In this document: in pieces, positions 35,807 to 49,365 of the stretch
Layout of the letters: every line of letters begins with the position of its first letter
Numbering within the stretch: position 1 is the stretch's first letter
Source of the DNA: Penelope pileata
Lineage: Eukaryota; Chordata; Aves; Galliformes; Cracidae
Reading direction: 5' to 3'
Assembly (NCBI GenBank): GCA_013396635.1
Contig: WBMW01000170.1
Span: forward strand, 410,896-474,895
DNA: 64,000 nt
The notes under the pieces: generated by a model
Told to the model about the DNA's origin: nothing
The model's database searches: none
Seen by the model: the letters and a program-made list of their open reading frames with translations, nothing else
Made by a program: the position numbers and the translations under genes

Positions 35807-38800
35807 TCCATGCCTCAATCTGCTGGATTTAAAATACAGATGATTTGTCCTTAGTCCGGTTTTCTGTACTTGTGAGTGATAAATGTAACCTTCGAGGCAA
35901 AACATTGTGAAATAGTTTCTTGATGGAACATGCCAGAGCAGCATAGGCGTTTTACATGGCTAAAATTATTTCTGAGCAATTTTTGCTAGCATGTTTTCTC
36001 TGTGGCTGTCTCAAGCATGGAAATAAAGATAGCAATATGGATTTCATACAGACAGTCTCATTGAACTAGTTGTGCCTGTTGCATGCGCTGGGTTATTGTA
36101 AGGTACGTCTTCTAACTTGCAGGTCTCCTGTCAGGTCCGTATCCCTTTGGTCATGATCTAAATGGTAAGTTTGACTTTTGCAAGTTGTAATACTAATTGC
36201 ATTCAGCAGTAATAAAGCCTGCCTGTGGCTTCTGGATGTCGTTCCTGTAGTGTGTGAGTTTTTCACAACCTTACTCATGTTAAGCACTGAAAGAGCCGTG
36301 TGAGGCAGGACAGTGCCATTACTCTGCTTTATGGATTGGATACTGTTGGCTATGCTTAGGTCCATTCCATACGTTACAGTTTGCTCAGGATGCTCAAGCT
36401 GTGGCTTGCTGCAAACCCCATCTGCCCTCTCTGCATGCTACACTGGAGCCCTTCCTGGAGCAAACTCCTCGGTGGTTTATTGGCAGGAGGTTTTTGGTAC
36501 GGTGTCACTGGAGAGGCAGATGGGATGAATGATGGCAGACTTGGACAAGTTGCGTTTGGCAGAGAGCAAATCTCTGGAGTCAGGCAGTCACTTTATGGGT
36601 CAGGTTTTCTATTTAAATTCCATGTGGAATACCTCACCCAGCCTAGGATCAATAGAAGCGGTACCAGGCAGCTGTTGGGTTTTGAGAGCTGCTACATGTG
36701 CGCTGGAGGCTGCAAAGGGTGCGTTTTTACAAGGTATGACAGAAAGGCATTTATGTTAGTCTGTGTATGTTGGTCTGCCAGTAACAATTTCTTGTAGGCT
36801 GCATAAATAAAGCTCTGATTTTGCTTTTTTAGTGGATGTTGGGGTGATTTTAAGTTAAACTTGAAAGTCTTGACAATGCCTGCTAATAAAACTTAATCAC
36901 AAGGTAAGAATGATAAAATCTATCATCTACTTGAGAAAGGAAGGTGTATGGTAACCCAGACCTCCCATTAACACCCCCTCTGACTTGGTTTCTTTTTTCT
37001 ATCTATCAGAAAACGCACAAAAATGGCTCAGGACTGTGTGAGAGCATCAGGAAACCTGAAAGCAATATCATGTGGCATAACCGTTCATTTGACCCAGCTA
37101 TAGTCAACGTGTTTTAACTCTATGAAATCACAGACTGTTTATGCTTTGTTACACTGAATGAAGATCTGGTGCTGCTTTCTTTGAAGATGAAACTTCTCTT
37201 GCATTTCCCCAACAGTGGAATCAGGCTCGCCACAGCTCCATGTTGTAGATTAGGTCATTTGCTTATATTGCAGTTATATTTTTTTCCAGTTTCTCTTCCA
37301 CCCGTGTTCTGTTAAAGTAGTACAGCTGTCTGGAGGGCTGTAGGCAGTGAAAGGGCTGGGGCATGAAAAATACAAGCTTTGGGCCCTTTTTCATAGTCAA
37401 ACAAATTTTTATATCCCAAGCACAGTATTTTATGCTGTCCAACGAAAAGGATATTTTTTGGTGCGCTTAGAGTAAGACAAAACTCATTTCAGTGACAAGA
37501 TTTCACTTATTTTCAATGGGAATTTGCAAGAGGCCCATGCTGTAGTTGGTTGGTCGCTGAAAATATCTGTATGAAGGATTTGCTGAAACATCTCTGTTCC
37601 TCCGAATAGCTGAAGGGATGGCCTGCAAAACAAGAATTTGCTGTTTGTGTAAGACTAGCTTAGTTGCTGCCTAGGACGTTGCAGCCAGGACTCACTGCTA
37701 AACCATTTGCCCTGCCTTTTCAGCAAAACATTGACAGAGAAGGAAGAAGCAATCGTCTGTTCTAGAAACTATCATATCTTAAATGGAGGGACAATGAGGC
37801 AAATTTTATCTGTAGAGATAAATGATCCCCATAAACAAAGCTTACTGTTCTTTTCTGAACTAGATGCTGTAAGGCAAAACATAAGCCTGCTGTTGACACC
37901 TCTCTGACACATCTTGTGTACTGCTCAACGATCTCAAAGTGTTCTCTGCTCTGTTGCCGTGTGGAGCGTGGCTACAGTCAACTACAGCCTGCTCTTTTAA
38001 ATGTATTCTGATACCTAGATTCTAGGTTACCCAGAAGGAACTGAAGCTCTGAAGAGGTAACAGATGACATGGCAATGGCAGTAGCTGTACCTCACTGTGA
38101 GCAAACGGTGCTGTTACTCAGCTTTGGCAGATTTAAGTCCCATTATCTTACTGCTCTGCTTCTCTGTGACTGTCCCCCTGCCATTCTCATTAAAAGGCAA
38201 AGTGTCTCATGAATGTCTGGATCGGAAAAGAGCACATTTGTTTGTGAGATAGATGCACTGAAACTCTTTTGGAAGGCAAAGAAGGATCTTCTGATATTAC
38301 TGATGCAATGTGGACTTCTGTACGTCATGGCACCATATAATTTGCATATTTCAGAGAGAAACTGCTCTGGTTTGGAGGGAGAGTCTCATAAACCTGATAG
38401 TCAGGCACTTAGACATCATACAGAGGAAGACACAAAGTATGTGCTTGCATTCCTGCCTGCTAGTTTTCAGGGTTTGTGTTAAAGCTTAGGGAAGGAAGGA
38501 CCACCTCCTTTTCCCGCTGTACAAAATGGGGTGTTTCCTTCAATTTGGAAGGTGAAGTGTCAGCTGCTGTTTCAATCTTTGTAATCAATCTCTAAATCTA
38601 AATATTTGCAGTAATGTACTAACATATTCTGAATAAGCCTCGGTCAGAGCAGATTGAAGGGTAGGAACTTCAAGGAGGAGTTATCTCTTTAAAGTGAGTT
38701 CTCCCTTGGGCTCCTCCACCACGAGACGGCACAACTTTGGCCCACCAGAGGCTGTTCTTCGTGTACTTGCCGCTTACACGCCTGAGAAGACACCTAAAGG

Positions 38801-41069
38801 AGAGCCCGACAGTGAAACTTCAGCATTGCTGTGGCTTGAATGAAGGGAGAAGCACATAGATAAGTGCACCTTCTAGATACTCGCTCCAGCAGCATGGCAG
38901 GAAAAAAGAAATTCCTCTTGTTCTCTCCGCGTGAGATCATCCCTAAAATTCTTCAGAACAATGAAGTTTCTCTGCAAGCTGTGAAGTGCCCTAGGGCCTT
39001 TTTCAGATGTTCTTGCACTTCTCAGCTTATTCTGTTGCACCTTGGTAGAGATAAGACCAATTATTAGATCCTCAGCTTTAGACTCCCTGCAGTTACTTAG
39101 AGCGCTGAGTTTTCATTATCTATCCTTTACTATTCTATTCTAGTCCTACAGTTTACTTTAGTGAGATTATATACTTGCTGCTAATGGCAGAATTTGGCTA
39201 CAAGGAAAAGATACATTTTTGAACTCCATGGGATGTCGTTAATGTGTAAAATCATCTGATCTCTTCTAAACAGTGTCCACTCCACAACTTTTCACAAGGT
39301 ATCTAGCCTTAAGATTTGAAAATAATTTGTGATTTTGGGTGCTTAGCCTCAGGAATCCTCAGAGGGCTCTAAATCTTCAGGAATTGCTGTTATGGAAGAT
39401 GGCAGCTTGTAAAATCATAGTGCCTGAAATTTTGAAAATCTTAGGCTTGTATCAGTATTCATGAGAGATTAAAACTTACCAGTATTAATGAAAAGTCCTT
39501 TACCTGCACAGTAGATGTATTTTAGAACCCATCTGAAAAACGTCCAGATTCTGATGTTACCATAAAGGCAAAAATAAGCAGATAGAAGCATTCGAAACCA
39601 GGATCTAGCACATTGGTCATCTGCTACTGCAACTGGATTTGAACGAGACCTGCATGCTTCTGTGAGACCTTTGAGCACCTAAGGCATCAGTCTGCCATCT
39701 GCTATACCTGGTATCTAGTGATAAGGAGAGGCAGGGGCCTGCAGCAGCAGCAGCAGCAGCTGGTAGGGACTTAGACACCTGCCCGTTACTGGCAGTGCCT
39801 GGTTGATAAGCTGCTTGCCTTCAGTGACTGCTGACTTTTTAAAGTAGAAGAAACTAAGTATTATACACAGCTACTAGTTGTAATTTGCAGTATATACATA
39901 TTTTTAAGGATGTATTTGCAGTAGATACAAGAGTAAGAAGTGTTAAAACTCAGCTCACGTGGACTGCTTTTTCAGATGAACCTTAGATTTGTAGGGCATG
40001 TCTGCAGTAACTGTGTCTGTGGGTTATCCTCATCCAGATCTATCTGAAGTTTCAATATTTGAGTGTGTGCTGACTAATCTTTATGTTAATGTCAGTGAAA
40101 TGATGCATTCACAAAAAATTCTCAGTGTCCTGGAGAGAAAAGGGTTCTTTTTGGTGTTTACTCTGATAAATTTCAAGATACTTCAGAGAGGTTTTAACAC
40201 ATGCAGTGACCAAATTCTCTGCTGGTATGAGCTGTCAGAGTGTTCTACTCAGTGCAGGCTTATGCCAGTTTATAGGGCAGATGATTTGGCCTCAGCATGC
40301 AGCAAATGGTTTCTGACTCTCCCAGTTCCTGAATGTGGGAGAGTTTTCATTTGGTTCCAAGGCTAATTTTGCTCTGATGTATATACTCTGGGTCAGCAGT
40401 CCCAAGCCGGTGAGGCGTCTGTGTATGGTAAGGGAGATGTCATGCTAATGTGCTTTTCTGGTTCAACTGAAAATGGGGGGAAAGATGCGGTGGCAAAGAA
40501 GCACCAAGTTGAGCAAAACATCAAGCGCTGCCAGTAGTCTTGAGTGCAGCTCAGTTCAAACAGTTCAAAACCACTGCTTAAAGGAACAGTGAAAATATTT
40601 TCCTTCATTTTCTATGAGGTGGCATGGCTTGTTTACTGTTTCTTGTTTATCGGCTCTGCATGATATGTCACATTTATCGGTAAAACAGGCTGTAGGGGGT
40701 AACAGTACTTAAATGTTTATTTTATGATGTTTTGGCTTTTGCTGTGTTTATTCTGTATTTTCTGACTAAATTTGTACTCAGATAGCTTCTTCTTCTTCTG
40801 TTACACCGTATCTATCTCAGGCTGCCCCCAAAAAGATGAAGTAGTAATCTGGCAAAATGAACTCAAGACACACAAAGAGAAGACGCTAGAGACTGATCTG
40901 CAAGGTGTTCAGGTATTTGTGATTTCGTTATGTATACCAGTAATTGTGCATGATGCAAGGTACTGTGTAATTTATGCACTTACAGGCTTGAAGGAGAATG
41001 TTTGTGTTGACACACAAAAGGTGATGATAAAAAGATATAAAATAAATGAAATTATATATACACATCAAT
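35807..41069. other. Non-coding stretch, simple repeats only
   Basis: Contains a (CAG)6 tract at 39742-39759 and an isolated octamer-like ATTTGCAT near 38339-38347. The 138-codon frame at 36381-36797 lacks motifs. A faint MIR-like stretch around 38020-38080 was not strong enough to annotate. Confidence 0.5.
39742..39759. repeat. (CAG)6 trinucleotide repeat
   Basis: Six perfect CAG units, flanked by TG on the left and CTGG on the right. It is not in a supported exon. Confidence 0.9.
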
Positions 41070-41417
41070 GTAGATGATACAGAAAGCAAGGGCTCACCAC
41101 CCACCAACCGATGCCCAGTCAGTCCACGAGCAGCAGCCCCCCCAGCCCCGGCCAACTCCCCTCCCTTCTATGTAGATGATGTCCTATGGTATGGAATATC
41201 CCTTTGGTCAGTTTGGGTCAGCTGCCCTGGTCTTGTCCCCTTCCAGCTCCCTGTGCCTCCCCAGCCTCTTCAGTGGCGGAGAGTTACAAAAACTGAGAGA
41301 CTGAAATGTCCTTGGCTCTGGTCAGCGCTGCCAGGTGTTACCAGCTTTGTTTTTCTCTTAGAACCAAAACACAGCCTCACATAAAGGCAACTTCTGTCTT
41401 AGCTAGAAACTAAGACA
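41070..41417 (-). mobile_element. Degraded avian endogenous-retrovirus LTR (minus)
   Basis: The core at 41183-41240 contains ATGGAATATCCCTTTGGTCA and GTTTGGGTCAGCTG, which I recognise from an LTR family widespread in bird genomes (probably ERVL or a related class). The sense strand is minus: it starts with TGT at 41417, runs through U3 and appears to lose its 3' end near 41070, since neither a terminal CA nor a target duplication was found. The CRE/TATA segment expected in this family, around 41165-41185 here, is mutated, so promoter activity is unlikely. No gag, pol or env sequence is present, so this is a solo LTR or fragment. Confidence 0.72.
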
Positions 41418-44400
41418 CCAGTGTAGAAATGGGGTTTTCTAGTTGGGTAGCACAGACAATCTACAGAAAGACTGTAAATTTCTAGATTATGGGAAAATAG
41501 ATTTTTTGTCAGTATACAGGAAGAAGTAGTACAGGTGTCTGTTTAGTCTTGTACTTCACTAAAGCAGAGAGAACAACTGTGTGATTACTTTTCAAAGCTC
41601 CTTGTGGGAAGGTGGTGACAGGTCTGCTATAGATGTGAAAACTGATGACTTAACAGTAACGTGTAATAACATACATTTTTGTATTATGATAATGTGGTGA
41701 CATTGACTGTTTTTATATTTGTATTTATTTATAACTGACTAATTTGGTGAAGTAGATGGGATTGCTAACAGGTCTAAAGGTAAGAGCTGTGTTTGCAGAA
41801 TGCATCTCTACAAAGTGCATTCTGAGAAAACCTTTTTATAATTTTGTATGATTACTTTTATAATCATTACAATCTTATATTACCTCAGTATAATCATTAC
41901 ATGATAATCACATATTTTAAACAAAGCTACAAAAGTGGAGGTACTTCCTAAGGGTATATATCGACAGCTATGTCACTAGTATGTGAAAAATGACCCTTGT
42001 TAAATGTTATACCATATGTGACAGTCTGAAAAGTAAATATGAGTAAATAACAAAGTCACTCTAAATATTTTTTAATTCCTAAACTATACACTGTATCAGC
42101 TTTCAGATATTCATTCAAGTTCGTATTTTATTATGTGTGCATTCCAGTGGTTTTGGCAGCGTTATTGGTAGACAGTATATTGATGTACTCTTTTTGATTT
42201 TACTACTAAACTGCTTGTTTAACTTTGTACAGTTTATTTCATCTGAGTGAGCCTCAGATGCCTCATTTGCAAAATTGATATTAAATTCTGGAGTACCAGA
42301 TCTTTCTACTCATACTGCAGTTGTAAGATGTGGGATCCATGAACGATAGCGTAGCATTGGTAGTACTTCTCATTTCACTATTTTGTCTTTACTGGCTGTT
42401 TTTTTGTAACATTGGTCCTCCAATGCAAGCAGTTGCTAGCAACATCATCCTAAAATGTAACCTCAGCGCTAAAAAGTCCTGGTTTTCTTCCAAGTGTTTT
42501 TGAACCTTGAGCCAGGTCACTGGCCTTCAGAAACATCCTCAGTCTGGTTTTGGAGCTTCAGTTTCTCTTTGAGAACAGGAAACTGCTGTCAAAAGCTCCT
42601 CTTGTAGACTTAGAAAATGTTTTTCTTCAACTTTGAAGAGTGGTATTATTTTCCTATATGAAGATTAATTGTATCTAAATCATTTTAGCTTTTAATTCTT
42701 TTTGTACTTGAGATGGAGAACTGTATAAATACTGAGTTACACAGTTCCTTGAGAAGAGTTAACTCTCTAGGACAGGAAAAATAGGCCATATCCAAATTCT
42801 ATTGACAATAGATTTCAAAAATAGTATCTGATAACGTTCTATAACCTGAAATTAAGGACTTATTTTGTAGCCAAAGGAAAAAAAAATGATGGTCAAATCA
42901 AACATCTTGTGTTTTAGATGTGAATTACTGACCTTAGTTCTAAAAACTCATAGTTATGGGGAAAATAGACTTGACTTTGAATGTCAGGCTGTGATCATTG
43001 TAGAGCATCTGATTCTCTCAAAATAAGAAAAATCTGAAAGTCAGATTTTCCTTTTAGAAATCTCAAACTATATATGATTTGGATAACAATAAGTAACAAG
43101 CTACTTTAGAAAGGAAGATTTTTTTGTTCTTTGAGGAAAAAATTATACATAGTACTTATTGCAAACCTTTCCTACTTCTAACAGTGTCCCAATATACTAT
43201 TTTCTAAATAAATTATATTTATAATATACAAAGCTACTCACAAGTGTTGGTATATTCAAGAGATGGAAATTTTTATCCATTTTGGTTTTCAGAAGAGTAG
43301 TTCTGTATCTCAAATTTTCTGTAATTTTGGGACTTGAACAACTTGAAATCAGTATATTATCACAGTATTTCTAGAAGATGATGGCATTTTAAGAGGAACT
43401 TTTCCTAAGTGGAAAACTTTATGAAGTTCTTAAAGCCCTTATCCATCTCATTCCTAAACACTACGCATTGAGTATAGGAAGAATTAATAAGAAAATACTA
43501 ATACGTGACGTGATACAAGATGATTCCAGTTAATTGTATTAGCCATTTCTTTCATTCCTATTTGCTATGTCTTGTAACTAAGGCAATGGTTTCAAAAAGT
43601 GCGGGCGTATTGGTTATTTTTTTTAAATTGATTCAATATTGAATGGTAACAGTGATGTCTGGGTGCTGTTGATGATGATGTTTTGATTTCAAAATGACAG
43701 CTTTGCATCTATTGTGCTGCCCAAGAATGAGCAAAGCAAGTGAAGACTATGTAGCAATGGTAGTTAAATGTCAGCTGTAAAATCCAAACCCAAGGAAGAC
43801 GCTGGAAAATAAGAAAAAAAAATGAAAATTAGTATATAATGATGCCTGTTGACTGCCTTGACATCGTGGCCTAAAAGTTTGTTTTCCTTAATAATGTTCA
43901 AAAAGATAATTTTTTTTTTTTTCCTTTTTTCTGGGGGGCAGTGCATTCATTGCACCTCAGTATCATATATTGAACAATAAAGTGTAATGTGGGGTGGGAA
44001 GGGAATTTAAGATGTGAATTAAGCCTGTGTTGCAATGACTCATAACTGACAACAAAACGCCAAAGAAGAGACATGAGACAGGATGAGATGAAATGAGACA
44101 AGACATGAAAGAAGGGGTAGCTTTATGAGTTATCAGCCTACAGATGGAATGTGAAGATATATGAGTGGAGAATGAGATCATCACAGGGAAGTACAGTAGG
44201 GGAAAATAAGGGGTTTCACAGGACAGATCCCAGTAGCTTCTTATGGATAGTGGGAGGATTGATTTAAGCCACAGGAAAATGAAAAATTATGTAAAGATGG
44301 GTTAGATTCCAAACCTCAGAGTGACTTGATTTTTCAGTCAATGCACTTCAAAAACAACAACAAAAACCAACAACAAAAAAAGACAGTTAGGATGACCCTG

Positions 44401-47400
44401 AGCCTCAAGCAGTATGTGGGATCTATGCACCTTGATGGTAATCTCACCTAGCTAAAACCACATAAACATGCTTTCAATTTTGGTAATGAAAGGCAATTTT
44501 CAGTATTTTAAGGAAACTACTGCATTGCTTAGAATAAAGACAGGAGGTAAAATTCTTGTCTTCAATCTAAACAATGCAGTAGATTTCTTAAAACGTTAAA
44601 ATTTCCCTTTCATTCCTGAAACTGAAAGCATGTTTCCAAGTGACTGTGTTCCTTTGTGTTAGGCTGCAGCCAAAGCATTTCTTATGGATGATAAGTGGTG
44701 GAATTGATTGCCAAGTCTATTTGAACGAAATTTCAGTTGGCACAATTATAATCCATTTCAAGATTCAGCATCTTAAAATTTCCACCTAAAAGATGAAAAT
44801 AAATACTTGGCTGCTTACAAAGTATTGAATGGCACACACAGATCTGTCAAGTTTCTGCCTTCCTTGAATCCTGTCACCTCCCCCCACCTTTTCTAATTTT
44901 ATTCTCATATTCTGTTAAGAGTCATTAGGAGAATCTGTTCAGAGAAGTGCACAGAAGTCTGTTATTCAGCTGAGTCTGCAGAATCAGCTGGCGGTCTTAT
45001 GAGGAAGGCTTTTCTGAGGGAATTTCTTCTTGCATCTAGTTCTGATAGGAATAGATGGGAATTGGAAAGAAACAAAAGAGTGATCCGCCCAGATTCAATC
45101 ATTTTTTTCAATGTCTTCGCTAAGAATATTGTGGGACATCTCTGTTGCTGGTCAGATTGAGTTAAAACTCATTAAACTCAGTAAAAGATGAGTTGAATTG
45201 AAGGTAGCCAGTGAAGCAGTTTAGATTTTTTTGAATGCTGTTAACTTTTTGTTTTAATTTTCTTTTTGAGTATAAAAGTGAACTATTTTTAAAATTCCTG
45301 AAAATGCATGATTCTAAAACTGCATGTGGAGCTAGTTTGTTTGTGGTGAAACTGAAAAAAAACTGGTAGGCTTTTTCTGAAAGTAGGAGAATTAAAAAAT
45401 GCTGAAATATTTCTGCTCAGTTTTAGTCAGCAGGCTGAGACAGGATTGGTTAACCTTTAGTCTTCAGTATTTTACATCTTGTCCGCCTATTCCTGATGAT
45501 TCCCTCACAGCAGAGTGCAAAGAGTAGGAGCTCACGGTACCTCCTGAGGAAGGGATGGAAGATCTCAGCCCACAGGCTGAGTCCCTGGACTCATCCAGCA
45601 GAGAGGTGGACTGTCCCCAGTTCTGACTGTCACCTGTCCTCAGCACTAGCCAAAACTGAATGCCTAAGTGCTTAAGAGTGAGGAAATGATATATCGTATT
45701 TCTACTGAGTAGTCCCTCAGTGTTCAGCCATCCCAGAGCTGTACTCAGCCAAGCATAGTTTCTTCGTATTTAGTAACCACAGCGGATTTCTACTCTGTAA
45801 ACTTGTGCAGTCTTCCTCTGAGCTCTGTAAACTCTGAGCATCCATGTTATTCCGTAGGAGTCCTACAGCTTAACACGCATGTTAAGAAGAACCACTGCCT
45901 TTTCATTTGTTTTGGAACTACCTCCTCCTTGTGAAAGATGGAAGGATGCATTATGGAATCTGACAGCAAAGCTGGTACAGGATTATTGAGGTTATATTTT
46001 GAAATGTGATTCATTCTAGGAAGATGTTAGTTTAGTGGGGTAGATTGAACACAAATAAGTAGTCTAGGATAGGGTAGCCTTTCAAATGAGATAACTATTA
46101 ACCTAAAAGGTCTGCACTGCAAGGGATTTTATGTCTTAGCTGCCATATCAGTTCTAAGCATAGGCACATTTGGTAACAGCAGAAAAACTCACGGTAGGTG
46201 CTAGTTAAAGGAAGCATTTAAACATATTTAAATCCCATTGCCATATTTCAGACTGTGTATGTGCTAGGATAGTTTACTGAGTCTGCATTTTACTCTTGAG
46301 GTATTTCTAAAACATAATTGTGCTTGAACTTGTATGTTAAAACTACATCTACACACTTGCTTGATAAACACCATATACTTTCAACTTTGCTATCATTTGG
46401 TATGTTAGATTTCCTTCATTTCTTCCTCCTAAACAATTGTGATCTCATTGAGATCAACATTTTCATTAATTTCCAGTTTTCCAACAATTGAGACCTGACG
46501 GAGAAGTGGGAAGAGGAGAGAAAAGGCACATCTTGAACCCTACCATTTAAAGAATGTAGGAAGGACTGGAATCATCCATCTGTTACATATTGAGAAACAA
46601 GATCTCCCTGGAATGTGTTAATAAATGTTTAAATACTGCTTAAAGAGACAAAGATCTGAAAGTTGTCAGTATTTCCACCATCTTAGAGGTTGGTGGTAGG
46701 TTTTATTTCATGGTAGAGCAGATGTTTTGTAGACACATCTGTGGATAAGTTAGGTCATTGCCAAAAGTCCCAGGCAGTGTTTAAGGTTAGTCTGCTCTTA
46801 AGCTTTTTGGGGCAAAACAGTAGAACCTGTATAATGTACTAAGCATTCCTTGTAGCCTCTGTCCATCAACAAGCTCTTATGTTATGGGATGGAAGGACGG
46901 AGCAGGTTCATCTGTCCTTCAGAGTGGGCATAGTACAGAGCTGAAAATGAGCAAGTTGCAACTGCCTGAGCTTCCCTTTGTTCCGAGACAGTCGACCCTT
47001 CGTAGCATCTTCTGTTAAATAAAAAGAATGTCTCTGCTGTGTTTGTAAAACGCATTAAGATCTTCAAATGGAAAGCAGTGTAAAGAGCAAAGTAGTAAAA
47101 CTACTATTTACACATCCAGTTCTGCAGACTGCTAGAATTTCTCATGTAAAACCAAATGACCAGCCAAACAAACATACTTAGAAAATTGTGACATTGAGAG
47201 ACTGTAAAGTCTGGCTGCCTGTGGCAGTTCCTACTTACTAGATTTGATTCTGAGAAAGTTTTTTAACGCAAAAAGGCTTTGCAAGTTTTAGTCCACTGAA
47301 ACTGAACTTAAATGTCAAATCTTCTTTTTGGCAAATTATTATCATAAATATAATAATATGTGGCATTATGTTTTACAACAGTGATGCTCTTAAATGAGTC

Positions 47401-48864
47401 TTGTAGTAGAGTTCCAGGTGCCACTCAAACTGTGTGTAGTTCAATCACTTGATCATGTGTATCCTAAATTCTCTTTATGCAAAGATAAAGCTTGGGAGAA
47501 GACAGGTATATATTTTTTTAATTTTCATTTGACATGATGGGACACTGGAAGATAAGAACCATAATGTCAAAAAATTTTGGAATTCTACTTAAGACAGTAA
47601 AACGAATGTCTGAACTTTCAAAAATATTCAGCTCTATTGGCACTGCATGAAGCTAAGAATTGAAGCTGGAACTACTTGCTGCTGAGCTCTCTTGAAGGTC
47701 TTACATCAGCTGTGGGCTTTTAGCACTGGAAAATCTGTTTGCAATTAAATTTTCTTAGGTAACACAAAAACTGTTTAAATGCAGGAAATGAATCTGGATG
47801 CTCAATCTTAATCTTGTATTTTAAACAATAAAAATTTCTGGGTTTTTTGGTAGTGTTTTTTAAAGAGGAAGACTGTAAAGGGAAAGGAAACACCTCAAAA
47901 GGAACTAAATGCCATCGTAAAGATGGAAAGGAAAAAGACAACAGGAAAGAAGATGTAAGAAAATGCCATACGCAGTACATTGCTGGCAGTGAAAGATGAA
48001 AACCATCAAAAAAAACAACCATCAAGTAGTTGCAAAAAAAAAACCGTAAAAAGCATGATTATGGTATTGGTGTGGGCTGAAAATGGCCAGATTTCGTTGT
48101 ATGAGGAAGATCACTAGTAGCTGTATTTTTTCAAAAAAGGTAGGAATTCAGTTAATTTCTGAGATGAATTGGCAGAATACTCTGTCATCTAAATTAATGC
48201 AACCTAAGCAAAGTATCTCAAATACAATCTTGTAAAACCTGTGACTTTATAGATCTTCTAGTGAGTGTACATGTCTCATATGTGCTCAAGGTCTGTACAG
48301 ACACAGTAGAAGTATCTTAACCCAGAATGCTTCGGTAATTCTAACTGTTCGTTTCCCTTCTCGAAGCTGTTTGCAGCTTTTCAGACAGGTTAAAACAGAG
48401 CGTTTTTCCGACTCTTGAGACTGACATTCAGCTTTTGCTATTATGTCTTATTAAAGGCTCCGTCAAGTTTGAAAGTTGGTAATGTAAAAATAAAAACAAT
48501 GTCTGGAGAGAGAGGCACAGGATGCTACAGTTTTCCAGATGGTTTATAAGTCAGGGGTAGGAGGGAAGGCAGGGTTTACAGCATGACTTAAAGCTACTTT
48601 AGACCCTTCTTTAACTAAAGAGGAAAAGAGGTGTTTGGTTTTTAGAGAACAGCCTGTATTTGTATATGCTCAAAATACTGATTGATTTGCTGATATTATT
48701 GACAGACATTCTGTGCATTTCAAGTCATTGAACAACAATTTGCAGTAATTCTGTTTTCCTTTGTGGAGATAATTAAGCCACACAACAGCTGTCTAACAAA
48801 CATTAGCACTCTCCTAGCCTGTCCCAGGAGAACAGAGGCAAGGCAGGAGTGGTCTGAAAGGCTG
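41418..48864. other. Long non-coding AT-rich stretch
   Basis: Unique sequence with a TATAATCATTAC duplication near 41859-41900 and an AAC-rich run at about 44350-44382. A purine-rich segment at 47865-47975 yields a lysine-rich frame with no acceptor site. No RNA gene or element was recognised. Confidence 0.5.
44067..44110. repeat. Degenerate GAGACA-rich short tandem repeat
   Basis: Irregular repeats built from GAGACA, GATGAG and GACATGA words. Purine bias is strong on the + strand. Units are imperfect and boundaries approximate. Confidence 0.5.
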
Positions 48865-48925
48865 CAGTTACTGGATGGCAGAACTGGGATGGGAATCAAA
48901 TCTTAGCAATCTCTGAATGAGAAAG
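48865..48925 (+). repeat. Possible MIR-type SINE 3' remnant
   Basis: The GGCAGAACTGGGATGGGAA run at 48876-48894 resembles the 'ggcagagctgggat..gaa' 3' segment of MIR/CORE-SINEs. Only about 35 bp compare well, and the SINE 5' piece just downstream (49048) is in the wrong order to be the same copy. Confidence 0.35.
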
Positions 48926-49047
48926 TCATATTTGTTACCGCTGAGAAGGTTGTACTTAAAACTGGTGGCTATACTTAAAACATCTCAGTCGATGAGCCAT
49001 GCAAATGCAAAAGAGAGTCATTTTACGTCTGGAGAAAAGCAGTATGG

Positions 49048-49131
49048 CTGTGCTAAGCACTGTACGAGCACATAATAAGAGGTAATCCTCATCTCGGTAC
49101 TGCTCAGACTATCTGTATAAAAGAGACGGAA
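49048..49131 (+). repeat. Old amniote MIR/CORE-SINE fragment
   Basis: GTGCTAAGCACTGTACGAG followed by CACATAATAAGAG and a TCC segment closely follows the core region of the amniote MIR-like SINE family ('gtgctaggcactgtacaaacacataataagag'-type words, from memory). The 3' half is lost. Such copies are old and useful as anchors for aligning bird, turtle and mammal sequence. Confidence 0.6.
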
Positions 49132-49307
49132 GCCTCCTGTAGATCTGTTATAAACCATAGCACAAGCCATGTCGAAATTGAGAGGTGCTTAAGCATGTCT
49201 CATGCTTTTTCTTGAATCAAGACCATACATTAGCTAACGAGAACACCTTTCAGTCACTGATGTGCTCTAATACCATTTCTGAAATTGCGGCGTACAATTC
49301 ATTATTC

Positions 49308-49365
49308 CACAGAATGACAGAACCATTTAGATTAGAAGTTGAAGCTTACTGAAACCTCATATGGT
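49308..49365 (-). mobile_element. Short CR1-like 3' end remnant
   Basis: CCACAGAATGACAGAACCATTTAGATTAGAA at the left resembles the reverse complement of a CR1 3' end ('cagaatcacagaatcatttaggttggaa'-type). If right, its 3' end is at 49308 and the copy is less than 100 bp and quite diverged. Confidence 0.5.

Noticed and set aside
36381..36797. 138-codon open frame on the plus strand
   Set aside because: No motif or splice sites; an overlapping frame is equally open, which argues for chance.
38020..38080. MIR-like stretch near GGAACTGAAGCTC
   Set aside because: Matches to the SINE 3' region are scattered and no contiguous core is convincing.
39739..39762. CAG repeat as a polyglutamine coding tract
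   Set aside because: Only six units, with no supporting exon signals around it.
47865..47998. Lysine-rich open frame in a purine-rich segment
   Set aside because: No polypyrimidine tract or acceptor precedes it, and low-complexity purine DNA readily gives such frames.
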